A DNA stretch of 64,000 nt. It comes from Clostridiales bacterium UBA3758 (GTDB taxonomy: Bacteria; Bacillota; Clostridia; Oscillospirales; Oscillospiraceae). Shown one piece after another: positions 24,401 to 33,138 of the stretch (positions are counted from its first letter, which is position 1; each line of letters starts with the position of its first letter). Location of the stretch: NCBI GenBank assembly GCA_002371675.1, contig DFGE01000015.1, forward strand, positions 87,702 through 151,701. The letters are read 5' to 3'. A model generated the notes under the pieces. It made no database searches, was not told the origin of the DNA, and saw only the letters and a list, made by a program, of their open reading frames with translations. The position numbers were made by a program, and so were the translations under genes.

Positions 24401-25419
24401 AAAAATCCGATTTCTATTTTGATCTGCCCGAGGAGCTGATTGCACAGACGCCGCTGGAGCGGCGGGACGCTTCGCGGCTGCTGCATCTGGACAAAGCCAC
24501 CGGCGCGCTCGAGCATCGGCATTTCTATGACCTGCCGGAATACCTCCGGGCAGGGGACTGTCTCGTGCTCAACGATTCGCGCGTGCTGCCCGCACGCCTG
24601 ATCGGCAGCCGCCCAAGCGGAGGCGCCGTCGAGCTCGTGCTGCTGCGCGACCTCGGAGACGGACGCTGGGAGTGCCTGAGCCGCCCCGGCCGCAAGACCC
24701 GGCCCGGCCAGGAGCTGCTGTTCGGGGACGGGGAGCTCCGTGCCACGGTGGAAGCCGTCGCCGAGGGCGGCAACCGGATCGTGCAGTTTCACTATGAGGG
24801 CATCTTCCTCGAGGTGCTCGAGCGCCTCGGCAAAATGCCCCTGCCGCCCTATATCAAGGCGGAGCTCGCAGATTCCGAGCGCTACCAGACCGTCTATTCC
24901 CGCGAGCCCGGCAGCGCCGCCGCGCCGACCGCCGGCCTGCACTTTACCGAGGCACTGCTGGAGCAGATCCGCGCCAAGGGCGTGAAGGTCTGTTTTGTGA
25001 CGCTGCATGTCGGCCTCGGCACCTTCCGACCCGTCAAGGAGGAGGAGATCGAGGATCACCCGATGCATGCGGAGTTCTGCATCGTGCCGGAGAAGACCGC
25101 GCGGATCATCAACGAGACGAAGGCCGCGGGCGGCCGTGTCGTCGCCGTCGGCACCACCTCCTGCCGCACGCTCGAGAGCTTTGCCAAGCAGGACGGGACG
25201 CTCGAGCCGAGCTCCGGCTGGACGGACATTTTTATCTACCCCGGCTACCGCTTCAAGTGCATCGACGCGCTGGTGACCAATTTCCATCTCCCGGAGAGCA
25301 CGCTCATTATGCTGGTCTCCGCTCTCGCCGGGCGTGAGAACATTCTCAACGCCTATGCTGTCGCCGTCCGGGAGCGCTATCGCTTCTTCAGCTTCGGCGA
25401 CGCCATGATGATCGAGTGA
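24397..25419 (+). CDS. queA: S-adenosylmethionine:tRNA ribosyltransferase-isomerase
   Basis: Transfers the ribosyl group of SAM to preQ1-modified tRNA, making epoxyqueuosine. 340 aa. MKKSDFYFDLPEELIAQTP, the LVLNDSRVLPARL segment, TAGLHFT and LHVGLGTFRPV are strongly conserved family blocks. GTG start coupled by 4 bp to the SpoIID-like gene. Followed at once by tgt, the enzyme of the preceding pathway step. Confidence 0.96.
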   Translation: MKKSDFYFDLPEELIAQTPLERRDASRLLHLDKATGALEHRHFYDLPEYLRAGDCLVLNDSRVLPARLIGSRPSGGAVELVLLRDLGDGRWECLSRPGRKTRPGQELLFGDGELRATVEAVAEGGNRIVQFHYEGIFLEVLERLGKMPLPPYIKAELADSERYQTVYSREPGSAAAPTAGLHFTEALLEQIRAKGVKVCFVTLHVGLGTFRPVKEEEIEDHPMHAEFCIVPEKTARIINETKAAGGRVVAVGTTSCRTLESFAKQDGTLEPSSGWTDIFIYPGYRFKCIDALVTNFHLPESTLIMLVSALAGRENILNAYAVAVRERYRFFSFGDAMMIE

Positions 25420-25433
25420 AAAAGGAGAGACGC

Positions 25434-26564
25434 ATGTACAGACTGCTCAAACAGGAGGGCCACGCCCGCCGCGGCGAATTTGAGACACCGCACGGCCTTG
25501 TCCAGACGCCGGTGTTCATGAACGTCGGCACGGCCGGCGCTATCAAGGGCGCGCTCTCGGCGCGCGACCTCCGGGAGATCCGCTGCCAGGTGGAGCTCTC
25601 CAACACCTATCACCTGCACGTCCGTCCGGGAGACGCGCTCATCAAGAAGCTCGGCGGCCTGCACAAGTTCATGACCTGGGACGGCCCCATCCTCACCGAC
25701 AGCGGCGGCTTCCAGATCTTCTCCCTCGCTCAGCTGCGCAAGATCAGCGAGGAGGGAGTGCGCTTTAATTCCCATGTCGACGGGCGGCATATCTTCATGG
25801 GCCCCGAGGAGAGCATGCGCATCCAGTCCAATCTCGGCTCGGATATCGCCATGGCCTTTGATGAGTGCGTGAAGATCCCCTCTCCGCACGACTATGTGGC
25901 AAAATCCTGCGAGCGCACCGCGCGCTGGCTCGAGCGCTGCAAAAAGGCCCTTGCAGCATACAACAGCGAGGAGGACGCCGTGAACCCCGGCCAGATGCTC
26001 TTCGGCATCAACCAGGGCGCCGTCTTCCACGATCTCCGCATCCGCCACATGCAGCAGATCGCCGAGCTTGACCTGCCCGGCTACGCCATCGGCGGCCTCG
26101 CGGTGGGGGAGACGCACCGGGAGATGTACGACACCATCGAGGCAGTGGAGGAATACATGCCCAAGGACAAGCCGCGCTACCTCATGGGTGTCGGCACGCC
26201 GGGGAACATCCTCGAGGGCGTGAGCCGCGGCGTCGATTTCTTCGACTGCGTGATGCCCGCGCGCAACGGCCGCCACGGCCACCTCTTCACGTGGGACGGC
26301 ATCATCAACATCAAAAACGAGAAATACCTCGCCGACGAACAGCCCATCGACCCGCGCTGCGACTGCCCGGTTTGCCGCCGCTATTCGCGCGCCTATCTGC
26401 GGCATCTCTTCAAGGCCGAGGAGATGCTCGCCATGCGCCTCGCCGTCGGGCACAATCTGTACTTCTACAACAGCCTGATGGAGAAGATCCGCGCGCGCCT
26501 CGACGAGGGCAGCTTCGAGGATTTTCGCCGCCAGTACACGGAAATTTTGGATAAACGCATCTGA
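25434..26564 (+). CDS. tgt: tRNA-guanine transglycosylase
   Basis: Exchanges guanine-34 for preQ1 in GUN-anticodon tRNAs. 376 aa. DSGGFQIFSL holds a catalytic Asp, FDCVMPARNGRHGH the second, and DCPVCRRYSRAYLRHL contains the zinc ligands (CxC..C pattern), with a His in the C-terminal VGHNLYFY region. The ATG at 25434 has AAAGGAGA; an upstream in-frame GTG is less likely. It forms a queA-tgt unit, followed by yajC under its own promoter. Confidence 0.96.
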   Translation: MYRLLKQEGHARRGEFETPHGLVQTPVFMNVGTAGAIKGALSARDLREIRCQVELSNTYHLHVRPGDALIKKLGGLHKFMTWDGPILTDSGGFQIFSLAQLRKISEEGVRFNSHVDGRHIFMGPEESMRIQSNLGSDIAMAFDECVKIPSPHDYVAKSCERTARWLERCKKALAAYNSEEDAVNPGQMLFGINQGAVFHDLRIRHMQQIAELDLPGYAIGGLAVGETHREMYDTIEAVEEYMPKDKPRYLMGVGTPGNILEGVSRGVDFFDCVMPARNGRHGHLFTWDGIINIKNEKYLADEQPIDPRCDCPVCRRYSRAYLRHLFKAEEMLAMRLAVGHNLYFYNSLMEKIRARLDEGSFEDFRRQYTEILDKRI

Positions 26565-26569
26565 CAGGC

Positions 26570-26598
26570 TTGCTTTTGGACGCAAGAGAGGATATAAT
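26570..26598 (+). promoter_or_regulatory. Promoter of yajC
   Basis: TTGCTT (26570-26575), 17 bp, TATAAT (26593-26598). Confidence 0.75.
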
Positions 26599-26630
26599 AC
26601 AAACTACATTGTTATTGGAGGTTTTCCCAA

Positions 26631-26969
26631 ATGTACCTGTTCCTTACTACTGACGCAGCTGCCGCCGGCACTCCGAGCATGGGCACCATGCTCATCCCCA
26701 TGATCGCGATGATCGCCATTTTCTATTTCCTGCTCATCCGCCCGGAGAACAAGAAAAAGAAACAGGCCGACGAGATGCGCAAGAGCCTCTCCCTCGGCGA
26801 TGAGATCACCACCATCGGCGGTATCACCGGCAAGATCGTCCAGGTCACCGAGGATACCATCACGTTCGAGACCGGCGAGGACCGCGTGCGTCTGCAGGTC
26901 AAGAAGTGGGCCATCTCCACGACCGCGAAGATGGAAGCCGAAGAGGCTGCCAGGACCAAGAAGAAATAA
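26631..26969 (+). CDS. yajC: Preprotein translocase accessory subunit YajC
   Basis: 112 aa single-pass membrane protein of the SecDF-YajC complex. One helix at about residues 18-38 (MLIPMIAMIAIFYFLLIRP) is followed by the conserved RPENKKKKQADEMRKSL stretch and the small cytoplasmic domain (GDEITTIGGITGKIVQV). TGGAGGT precedes the ATG. secD and secF are not next to it. Confidence 0.94.
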   Translation: MYLFLTTDAAAAGTPSMGTMLIPMIAMIAIFYFLLIRPENKKKKQADEMRKSLSLGDEITTIGGITGKIVQVTEDTITFETGEDRVRLQVKKWAISTTAKMEAEEAARTKKK

Positions 26970-26992
26970 AACCTGCGCTCCGGAATGAAACG

Positions 26993-27042
26993 ACCCCCAT
27001 GCGGAATAGGATGAAGCATCTGATCCGTATGGGGGTGTTTTT
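26993..27042 (+). terminator. Terminator hairpin abutting the next start codon
   Basis: A 13 bp stem (26993-27005 / 27024-27036, one G:T pair and an 18 nt loop) is followed by GTTTTT. The right arm GGGGGTG is also the only Shine-Dalgarno-like sequence for the ATG at 27043. Probably terminates yajC and limits expression of the next gene. Confidence 0.7.
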
Positions 27043-27480
27043 ATGTCTGCTGAGAGCCTCTGGGAGAGGCTGAGCCTCCGCGCGCTGCTGCTGGCCTTCG
27101 CCGGATGGGCCGCGGCGGCTGCGCTTCTCCTGCCTCCCGCGGCCTTTGCCGTGTGGAAGCTGGGCGTAGGCTCCGCCCAGATCGGCTATCTGAGCTCGGC
27201 GCTGAGCTTTCTCGCCGCCGTGTGCGCAGGGGTCTGCGCCGCCCGCGCGGGGAGCCGGACGCTGCTGTCCGCCCTGGCGGGCGCGCTTCTCCTCACCGCC
27301 GCGCTCATCACGGCCGGCGTACTGATCGCCGGCGCGCCGGAGCCGTCCGCGGTTTTGAGCATCGCCAGCTTCACGCTCGCGGGCTTTCTTGTGGGAAATC
27401 TCGTTCTGCCTGGCGGAAAAACAGGGCGGCGGGGGCGCGCCGCCGGACGAAAAAGGAGGGAAAAGAGGAAGTTTCCATAA
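27043..27480 (+). CDS. TIGR04086-like four-helix membrane protein
   Basis: 145 aa membrane protein with four hydrophobic stretches (residues about 12-36, 47-67, 73-95 and 101-122) and a basic tail (RRGRAAGRKRREKRK). Size, topology and position directly after yajC match the TIGR04086 family of Firmicutes, whose function is unknown. Its ribosome site is embedded in the 3' arm of a terminator hairpin, so translation is expected to be low or conditional. Confidence 0.65.
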   Translation: MSAESLWERLSLRALLLAFAGWAAAAALLLPPAAFAVWKLGVGSAQIGYLSSALSFLAAVCAGVCAARAGSRTLLSALAGALLLTAALITAGVLIAGAPEPSAVLSIASFTLAGFLVGNLVLPGGKTGRRGRAAGRKRREKRKFP

Positions 27481-27615
27481 CGGGAAAAATTTTTTATCCT
27501 GCCGCAGACACAAGATTTAGGGAAACGCCTGTCGGCCGGTGCATTTTCACCCCAACTGCTTGTGCACGTTGGTTACAATGGTTGACATAAAAATGAAAAT
27601 TCCGTAAAAAAGGAC

Positions 27616-27644
27616 TTGAAAAGATTGCGAAATTGTAATATATT
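27616..27644 (+). promoter_or_regulatory. Promoter of the membrane-protein/xerD operon
   Basis: TTGAAA (27616-27621), 17 bp, TATATT (27639-27644). A second possible promoter (TTGACA, 17 bp, TAAAAA) lies about 30 bp upstream. Confidence 0.6.
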
Positions 27645-27701
27645 AAGAGCGCAGAAACGTTATGTAAAGCATGTGACGGATCTGTGTTCTGAGAGCAGAA
27701 A

Positions 27702-28121
27702 TTGAAGCGCGCGGAACAGGCAAAAGCCCGGGCGCTGATCTTTCTGCCTTTTCTGTCCGGTCTGCCTTTGGGGCGCTTCCTCCCGGAGGAAGGAGAACCG
27801 CGGCTCTGCTTTGCGCTGCTTCTCGCGGCGGCGGGGCTGCTGGCCTACGCCGCCTACGGCTCTGCGCTGATGCCGCTGCTGTCCGTTGCGGCCGGTGCGG
27901 CAGTCGAGCGCAGGGCGGGAGAATGGATGAACACCGGGGCCCTGCCCGGGAGAGAGGGCCTGCTTCTGGCGGCCTTTGTGCTGCCGTATTTTTTCCTGGC
28001 GGTGCAGGGGATGGAAGTCTCCCGCGCGCTGCGCCTGCGGCGCAGTCTGCCGCCGAGAGTCTGGCTCTGGGCGCTCGCCTGCAGCCTTGCGGCGGCTCTG
28101 CCGGAGCTTTGGAACCTGTAA
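27702..28121 (+). CDS. Small membrane protein, unknown function
   Basis: 139 aa with four likely transmembrane stretches (from ARALIFLPFLSGLPLG through VWLWALACSLAAALP). I do not recognise a family. Its position just ahead of the xerD-type gene, 23 bp away, suggests cotranscription. Start is a TTG with only GAGAG as a ribosome site, so expression and exact start are uncertain. Confidence 0.55.
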   Translation: MKRAEQAKARALIFLPFLSGLPLGRFLPEEGEPRLCFALLLAAAGLLAYAAYGSALMPLLSVAAGAAVERRAGEWMNTGALPGREGLLLAAFVLPYFFLAVQGMEVSRALRLRRSLPPRVWLWALACSLAAALPELWNL

Positions 28122-28144
28122 GAGATGAGAGAGGAGGGAATTGC

Positions 28145-29035
28145 ATGACGAACGCCGAGAGCATTGCGCTCTTCGAGCTGTATCTGAAGGACGAAAAGAA
28201 AGCGTCTGCAAACACCCTCGCCTCCTATTTGCGGGATGTGCGCCAGCTGGGAGATTTCCTCGACAGCCATACCGATTCCGATATCGAGACGGCCACAGCC
28301 GAGGAGCTGGAGAACTATGTGGTCTGGCTCCGCGGGCAGGGGAAATCCATAGCGACCGTCTCACGCAGCATCGCCTCCATGAAGAACCTCTACGCCTTCC
28401 TGCTGCGGCGCGGTCTGGTGGAGGAGAACCCCGCCAGAGGGCTGACGCCGGAGAAGAGCGAGCACAAGCTGCCGCAGATCCTCACAAGCAAGGAGGTCGA
28501 CCTCCTGCTTGCCCAGCCCGAATGCGTCGACTCCAAGGGCTTCCGGGACAAGGCCATGCTGGAGCTGCTGTACGCCACCGGCATGCGTGTGACCGAGATG
28601 CTTGACCTCGACGTGACGGACGTGAATCTCGTCGCGGGCGTGGTGCGCTGCCGCAGCCGCGGCAAGGAGCGCGTTGTCCCGATGTACGCCGCCGCGATCC
28701 GCGCGCTGAGCGAGTACATCATGCAGGTGCGGCCAAGCCTCGTCGCCCTGCCGGACGAGCCCGCCCTCTTTGTCAATCTCTCCGGCGAGCGCATGAGCCG
28801 ACAGGGTTTCTGGAAGCTCATCAAATTCTATCAGAAAAAGGCCGGGATCAAGACGGATATCACCCCGCACACCCTGCGGCACTCCTTCGCGGCGCATCTG
28901 CTCGAAAACGGCGCGGACATCCACGCCATTCAGGAGATGCTCGGTCATGCGGATATCTCCTCCACCCAGCTCTACGCCCAGCTTGTCAAGAAGCAGCTCA
29001 AGGATGAGTACAACAAGGCCCATCCCAGAGCCTGA
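28145..29035 (+). CDS. xerD: XerD-type tyrosine recombinase
   Basis: 296 aa site-specific recombinase, most likely the chromosome-dimer-resolving XerC/XerD type. The N-terminal SAM-like core-binding domain covers about residues 1-95. All catalytic residues are present: Arg148 (TGMRVTEM), Lys174 (RGKERVVP), His242 and Arg245 (HTLRHSF), His268 (LGHAD) and Tyr277 (QLYAQL). No mobile-element genes are nearby, which supports a housekeeping role. GAGGAGG precedes the ATG. Confidence 0.88.
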   Translation: MTNAESIALFELYLKDEKKASANTLASYLRDVRQLGDFLDSHTDSDIETATAEELENYVVWLRGQGKSIATVSRSIASMKNLYAFLLRRGLVEENPARGLTPEKSEHKLPQILTSKEVDLLLAQPECVDSKGFRDKAMLELLYATGMRVTEMLDLDVTDVNLVAGVVRCRSRGKERVVPMYAAAIRALSEYIMQVRPSLVALPDEPALFVNLSGERMSRQGFWKLIKFYQKKAGIKTDITPHTLRHSFAAHLLENGADIHAIQEMLGHADISSTQLYAQLVKKQLKDEYNKAHPRA

Positions 29036-29050
29036 ACAATCGAATAAGGC

Positions 29051-29097
29051 AGCACCGCACAACTCTGCAAAGACGGATCGTGCGGTGCTTTTTTTTT
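29051..29097 (+). terminator. Terminator of xerD
   Basis: AGCACCGCAC/GTGCGGTGCT stem with a 19 nt loop and a nine-T tail. Confidence 0.8.
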
Positions 29098-29197
29098 CGC
29101 GGCAGCGCCGCATCGAGACCTTTCCCGTATGCGTCGGAGGGAGCAGGGAGGGTTTTGCCCCGCCGCAGAAAAAACCGGCGGAAAGGGAACGGAATAC

Positions 29198-29226
29198 TTG
29201 TAAGACACTGAAAAATGTGGTAAAAT
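29198..29226 (+). promoter_or_regulatory. Promoter of the CobW operon
   Basis: TTGTAA (29198-29203), 17 bp, TAAAAT (29221-29226). No Zur or Nur operator was recognised. Confidence 0.65.
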
Positions 29227-29265
29227 AACCTGTTGTAAGTAAGTAATAGGGAAGGAGAAAACCCA

Positions 29266-30423
29266 ATGACCACAATCGATATATTTTCCGGCTTTCTCGG
29301 CGCGGGCAAGACGACGCTGATCCGCAAGCTCATTGCGGAGGCCTATCAGGGCGAGAAGCTCGTCCTGATCGAAAACGAGTTCGGCGAGATCGCCATTGAC
29401 GGCGGCTTCCTGCAGGACGCGGGCGTTGAGATCACCGAGATGAACTCCGGCTGCATCTGCTGCACCCTCGTGGGCGACTTTACCAAGGCGCTGCGGAAGG
29501 TTATGGAAGACTATGCCCCTGACCGTATCCTCATCGAGCCCTCGGGCGTCGGCAAGCTCTCCGACGTGGCCAAGGCCGTCGAGCGCGTGGAAGGCGCGCA
29601 CATCGGCGCAAAGGTCACGGTCGTGGACGCCGGCAAGGCCAAAATGTATATGCGCAATTTCGGCGAGTTCTTCAACGACCAGGTCGCCAGCGCGGACCTC
29701 ATCGTCCTCAGCCGTACCGATACCGCGAGCGAGGCCAAGGTGCTGGCCGCGGCGGAGCTGCTGAAGGGGCTCAACGAGCACGCCGGCCTCATCACCACCC
29801 CCTGGGCGCAGATCGACGGCAGGCTCATCCGCGAGGCCATGGACGAGAACGGCCTCAAGGCCGAGATGGAGCGTCTCGCCCACGAGACCGAGGAGCACCA
29901 CCATCACCATGACGATGAAGACGAGGAGCACGAGCATCACCATCATCACCACGCCGACGGCGAGGAGTGCGACGATCCCGCATGCGAGTGCCACCATCAT
30001 CACCATGACGATGAGGACGAAGAGCACGAGCACCACCATCATCACCACGACGGCGAGGAGTGCGACGATCCCGCGTGCGAGTGCCACCATCATCACCATG
30101 ACGATGAGGACGGGGAGCACGAGCACCATCACCATCACCACGCCGACGAGGTCTTTGCCAGCTGGGGCATGGAGACCCCGCGCAAGTACACGGAGGCGGA
30201 GCTGCGCGAGATCCTCTCCCAGCTCGGCGACGCCGTGCAGTACGGCATCGTGCTGCGCGCCAAGGGCATCCTCGACGCGAGCGACGGCGAGTGGCTGTAC
30301 TTTGACTATGTTCCCGGCGAGATGGAGATCCGCCGCGGCGCTGCCGGCGTGACCGGCCGCTTCTGCGTGATCGGCTCCCACATCCGCGAAGACGCCCTGA
30401 AGGAGCTGTTCTGCCTTGAGTAA
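29266..30423 (+). CDS. CobW/COG0523 G3E GTPase with triple His-rich repeat
   Basis: 385 aa metallochaperone-type GTPase. Walker A is GFLGAGKTT (residues 9-17), the metal-binding CxCC motif is GCICC (62-66), and the Walker-B-like segment is ILIEPSGVG. Residues about 211-294 hold three tandem copies of a unit of five His, an acidic run, HEH5 and then EECDDPACEC (the third copy ends early): roughly 35 His plus Cys and acidic residues. The CobW C-terminal domain follows. The repeat strongly suggests storage or buffering of zinc, nickel or cobalt. The next gene, 8 bp overlapping, is a second CobW-like protein. Confidence 0.92.
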   Translation: MTTIDIFSGFLGAGKTTLIRKLIAEAYQGEKLVLIENEFGEIAIDGGFLQDAGVEITEMNSGCICCTLVGDFTKALRKVMEDYAPDRILIEPSGVGKLSDVAKAVERVEGAHIGAKVTVVDAGKAKMYMRNFGEFFNDQVASADLIVLSRTDTASEAKVLAAAELLKGLNEHAGLITTPWAQIDGRLIREAMDENGLKAEMERLAHETEEHHHHHDDEDEEHEHHHHHHADGEECDDPACECHHHHHDDEDEEHEHHHHHHDGEECDDPACECHHHHHDDEDGEHEHHHHHHADEVFASWGMETPRKYTEAELREILSQLGDAVQYGIVLRAKGILDASDGEWLYFDYVPGEMEIRRGAAGVTGRFCVIGSHIREDALKELFCLE

Positions 30424-31378
30424 TCCGAACGCCAACAACGATATCCCCGTATATCTCTTCACCGGCTTTCTTGAGGCCGGCAAGACCAAGTTTATCCAGG
30501 AGACCCTGGAGGACAGGCGCTTCTGCAACGGTGAGAAGACGTTGCTGCTCGTCTGCGAGGAGGGCGAGGAGGAATACGCGCCCGACCAGTTCGCGGACAA
30601 AAACGTATATATCTCCGTGATCGAGGATCAGAGCGAGCTCAACGAGCAGAATCTGGTCTCCATCCTGAAAAAGAGCGGCGCGGAGCGCATCGTCGTCGAG
30701 TACAACGGCATGTGGATGCTCGACCTGCTCTACCAGGCCATGCCGGAGAACTGGGTCGTGTACCAGGAGTTCATGTTCGCCGACGCCACGACCTTCCTCA
30801 GCTACAACAGCAATATGCGCCAGCTCGTCTATGACAAGCTCAAGAGCTGCGAGCTTGTGGTCTTCAACCGCTTCAAGCCCGAGATGGACAAGATGGCCTT
30901 CCACAAGATCGTGCGCGGCGCCTCCCGCCGTTCGGACATCGCCTATGAGTATGCCGGCGGCAAGGTCGAGTATGACGACATCCAGGACCCGCTGCCCTTC
31001 GACGTGAACGCCCCCGTGATCGAGATCGGGGACGAGGACTTCGCCGTCTGGTACCGCGACCTCTCCGAGGATGGGAAAAAATACGAGGGCAAGACCGTGC
31101 GCTTCAAGTGCCGCGCGCTCGTGCGCCAGAAGCTGCCGAAGCACTGCTTCGTCGTCGGACGGCATGTGATGACCTGCTGCGTGGAGGATATCCAGTTCGC
31201 CGGCCTCGTCGTGCAGTACGAGCAGCCCGAGACCATTCCCGACAATTCCTGGATGATCCTCACCGCGAAGATCAATTTCAAGTTCCACCGCGCCTACGGC
31301 AAGCGCGGCCCCGTGCTGACCTACATCTCCCACGAGGCCTGTGAAGCGCCGCAGCAGGACGTTGCCACCTTCTATTGA
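30416..31378 (+). CDS. CobW-like P-loop protein with C-terminal YcgQ (DUF1980)-like domain
   Basis: 320 aa protein. The N-terminus is CobW-like with an intact P-loop GFLEAGKT (residues 17-24) but no CxCC motif. The last ~95 residues (KYEGKTVRFKCRALVR, FVVGRHVMTCCVEDIQFAG, WMILTAKI) resemble the C-terminal domain of YcgQ/TIGR03943 permease partners, including the conserved TCC. YcgQ/YcgR proteins belong to the zinc regulon in several Firmicutes, so a role in metal trafficking is inferred. TTG start with AAGGAG upstream, overlapping the previous gene. The domain match is by eye. Confidence 0.72.
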   Translation: MSNPNANNDIPVYLFTGFLEAGKTKFIQETLEDRRFCNGEKTLLLVCEEGEEEYAPDQFADKNVYISVIEDQSELNEQNLVSILKKSGAERIVVEYNGMWMLDLLYQAMPENWVVYQEFMFADATTFLSYNSNMRQLVYDKLKSCELVVFNRFKPEMDKMAFHKIVRGASRRSDIAYEYAGGKVEYDDIQDPLPFDVNAPVIEIGDEDFAVWYRDLSEDGKKYEGKTVRFKCRALVRQKLPKHCFVVGRHVMTCCVEDIQFAGLVVQYEQPETIPDNSWMILTAKINFKFHRAYGKRGPVLTYISHEACEAPQQDVATFY

Positions 31379-31409
31379 GCGTTGACCCGGAAAGAGAGAA
31401 GCCAAGCCG

Positions 31410-32060
31410 ATGAGATACCGCTGCCTGGTCTTTGACCACGACGATACGGTGGTCAACAGCACCGCCACCATCCACTACCCCTGCTTCCGGCAGTTTCTGG
31501 ACGAATACTATCCCGGCAGAAGCTGCACCCTCGAGCACTACTTCCGGCAGAACTTCGATCCCGGCTTCCTGCCCATGTGCCGCGAGGAATACGGCATGAC
31601 GGACGCGGACCTCGAGGTCGAGTACCGCTACTGGCAGGACTACGTGCGCACACGCATCCCCGCCGCCTATCCCGGCATCCGCGAAATCATGGAGCGGCAG
31701 AAGGCGGAGGGCGGGCTCGTCTGCGTGGTCTCCCACTCGGTGGACCGCAACATCCGGCGGGATTACGAGGCCAACGGCCTGCCCGCGCCGGATCTGGTCT
31801 TCGGCTGGGAGCAGCCGCTGGAGCGGCGCAAGCCCGAGCCCTGGCCGCTCGAGGAGATCATGCGCCGCTTCGCGCTGCAGCCCCGGGATCTGCTGATGAT
31901 CGACGATCTCAAGCCCGGCTACGACATGGCGCTGCGCTGCGGCGTGGACTTCGCCGCCGTCGGCTGGGCCAACGACATCCCCGAGATCGAGGACTTCATG
32001 CGCCGCAACTGCGGTCTGTACTTCAAAACCGTGCCCCAGCTCGCCGCTTTCCTGGCCTGA
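31410..32060 (+). CDS. HAD-superfamily phosphatase
   Basis: 216 aa cytoplasmic haloacid-dehalogenase-like hydrolase. Motif I is VFDHDDTVVN (usually DxDGTxxD; the second Asp is kept), motif II is VVSHS, the Lys is in RRKPEPWP, and the acidic motif IV is MIDDLKPGYD. It resembles the phosphoglycolate-phosphatase/beta-phosphoglucomutase group, but the substrate is unknown. It starts 31 bp after the CobW-YcgQ gene and may share its transcript. Confidence 0.85.
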   Translation: MRYRCLVFDHDDTVVNSTATIHYPCFRQFLDEYYPGRSCTLEHYFRQNFDPGFLPMCREEYGMTDADLEVEYRYWQDYVRTRIPAAYPGIREIMERQKAEGGLVCVVSHSVDRNIRRDYEANGLPAPDLVFGWEQPLERRKPEPWPLEEIMRRFALQPRDLLMIDDLKPGYDMALRCGVDFAAVGWANDIPEIEDFMRRNCGLYFKTVPQLAAFLA

Positions 32061-32087
32061 ACGGGGCGCCTTAGGGAGGAGAACGCC

Positions 32088-33041
32088 ATGGATAAACCGG
32101 TACTGTACATTGTGATCCCCTGCTATAACGAGCAGGAGGTGCTCCCGATCACCGCGCCGATGTTCCTGGAGAAGCTCCGCACGCTCGCGGAGAAGGGGAA
32201 GATCAGCGGGCAAAGCCGCGTCCTGTTTGTCAATGACGGCAGCAAGGACAAGACCTGGCAGATCATCTGCGATCTCGCCCGTCAGGACGAGCATTACCTC
32301 GGCATCTCCCAGAGCCGCAACCGCGGCCATCAGAACGCCGTCCTCGCCGGGCTCATGGAGGCCAAGGAGCGCTGCGACATCACGATCTCCATCGATTGCG
32401 ACGGCCAAGACGACATCAACGCCATGGACGAGATGGTGGACGCCTATCTCGACGGCTGCGAGGTGGTCTACGGCGTGCGCTCCAGCCGCGAGACCGACAC
32501 CTTCTTCAAGCGCTTCACGGCGCAGAGCTTCTACAAGTTCCTTGCCGCCATGGGCGCGGAGGTCGTCTATAACCACGCGGACTACCGCCTCATCAGCTCC
32601 CGCGTGCTGAAGGAGTTTGCCAACTTCAAGGAGGTCAACCTCTTCCTGCGCGGCATGGTTCCGCTGGTGGGCTTCAAGAGCACTACCGTGAGCTATTCCC
32701 GCGCCGAGCGTCTGGCAGGGGAGAGCCACTATCCGCTCAAAAAGATGATCGCCCTGGCTGTGGACGGCATCACCAGTCTCTCCGTCAAGCCCCTTCGGCT
32801 CATCATGGGCTTCGGCATGGTCGTGGCCGCCATCAGCTTCATCGGCTGCCTCTGGGCGCTCATCACCGCGCTCTGCGGCAAGGCCGTTGCCGGCTGGGCG
32901 AGCATGACCTGCATCGTGTGCTTTGTCAGCGGCGTGCAGCTCATCTGCCTGGGGATCATCGGAGAGTATATCGGCAAGATCTACATGGAGACCAAGGCGC
33001 GCCCGCGCTATATCATCTCTGAGCGAACATGGGAAAAATGA
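32088..33041 (+). CDS. Membrane family-2 glycosyltransferase (GtrB/DPM1-like)
   Basis: 317 aa. The GT2 domain starts at once (LYIVIPCYNEQEVLP), with VNDGSKDKTW, SIDCDGQDD (DxD-like) and the SRNRGHQNAVLAG segment. Two C-terminal transmembrane helices (MGFGMVVAAISFIGCLWAL and CIVCFVSGVQLICLGIIGEY) anchor it. Such enzymes usually transfer glucose or mannose to undecaprenyl phosphate for wall-polymer or lipid decoration. No flippase or acceptor transferase is next to it. GGAGGAGAA precedes the ATG. Confidence 0.9.
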   Translation: MDKPVLYIVIPCYNEQEVLPITAPMFLEKLRTLAEKGKISGQSRVLFVNDGSKDKTWQIICDLARQDEHYLGISQSRNRGHQNAVLAGLMEAKERCDITISIDCDGQDDINAMDEMVDAYLDGCEVVYGVRSSRETDTFFKRFTAQSFYKFLAAMGAEVVYNHADYRLISSRVLKEFANFKEVNLFLRGMVPLVGFKSTTVSYSRAERLAGESHYPLKKMIALAVDGITSLSVKPLRLIMGFGMVVAAISFIGCLWALITALCGKAVAGWASMTCIVCFVSGVQLICLGIIGEYIGKIYMETKARPRYIISERTWEK

Positions 33042-33138
33042 GCCGCAGATTATCTTAATAATTCTGAAGAAAAAGGCAAAAGTGGGGAATTCTCCCCATT
33101 TTCTCCTCCTTTTTTCGGACGCGCGGACGGCTCGACCC

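Noticed and set aside
28145..29035. Integrase of a mobile element
   Set aside because: All Xer catalytic residues are present, but the neighbours are core genes and there are no att-like repeats, so a housekeeping XerD is more likely.
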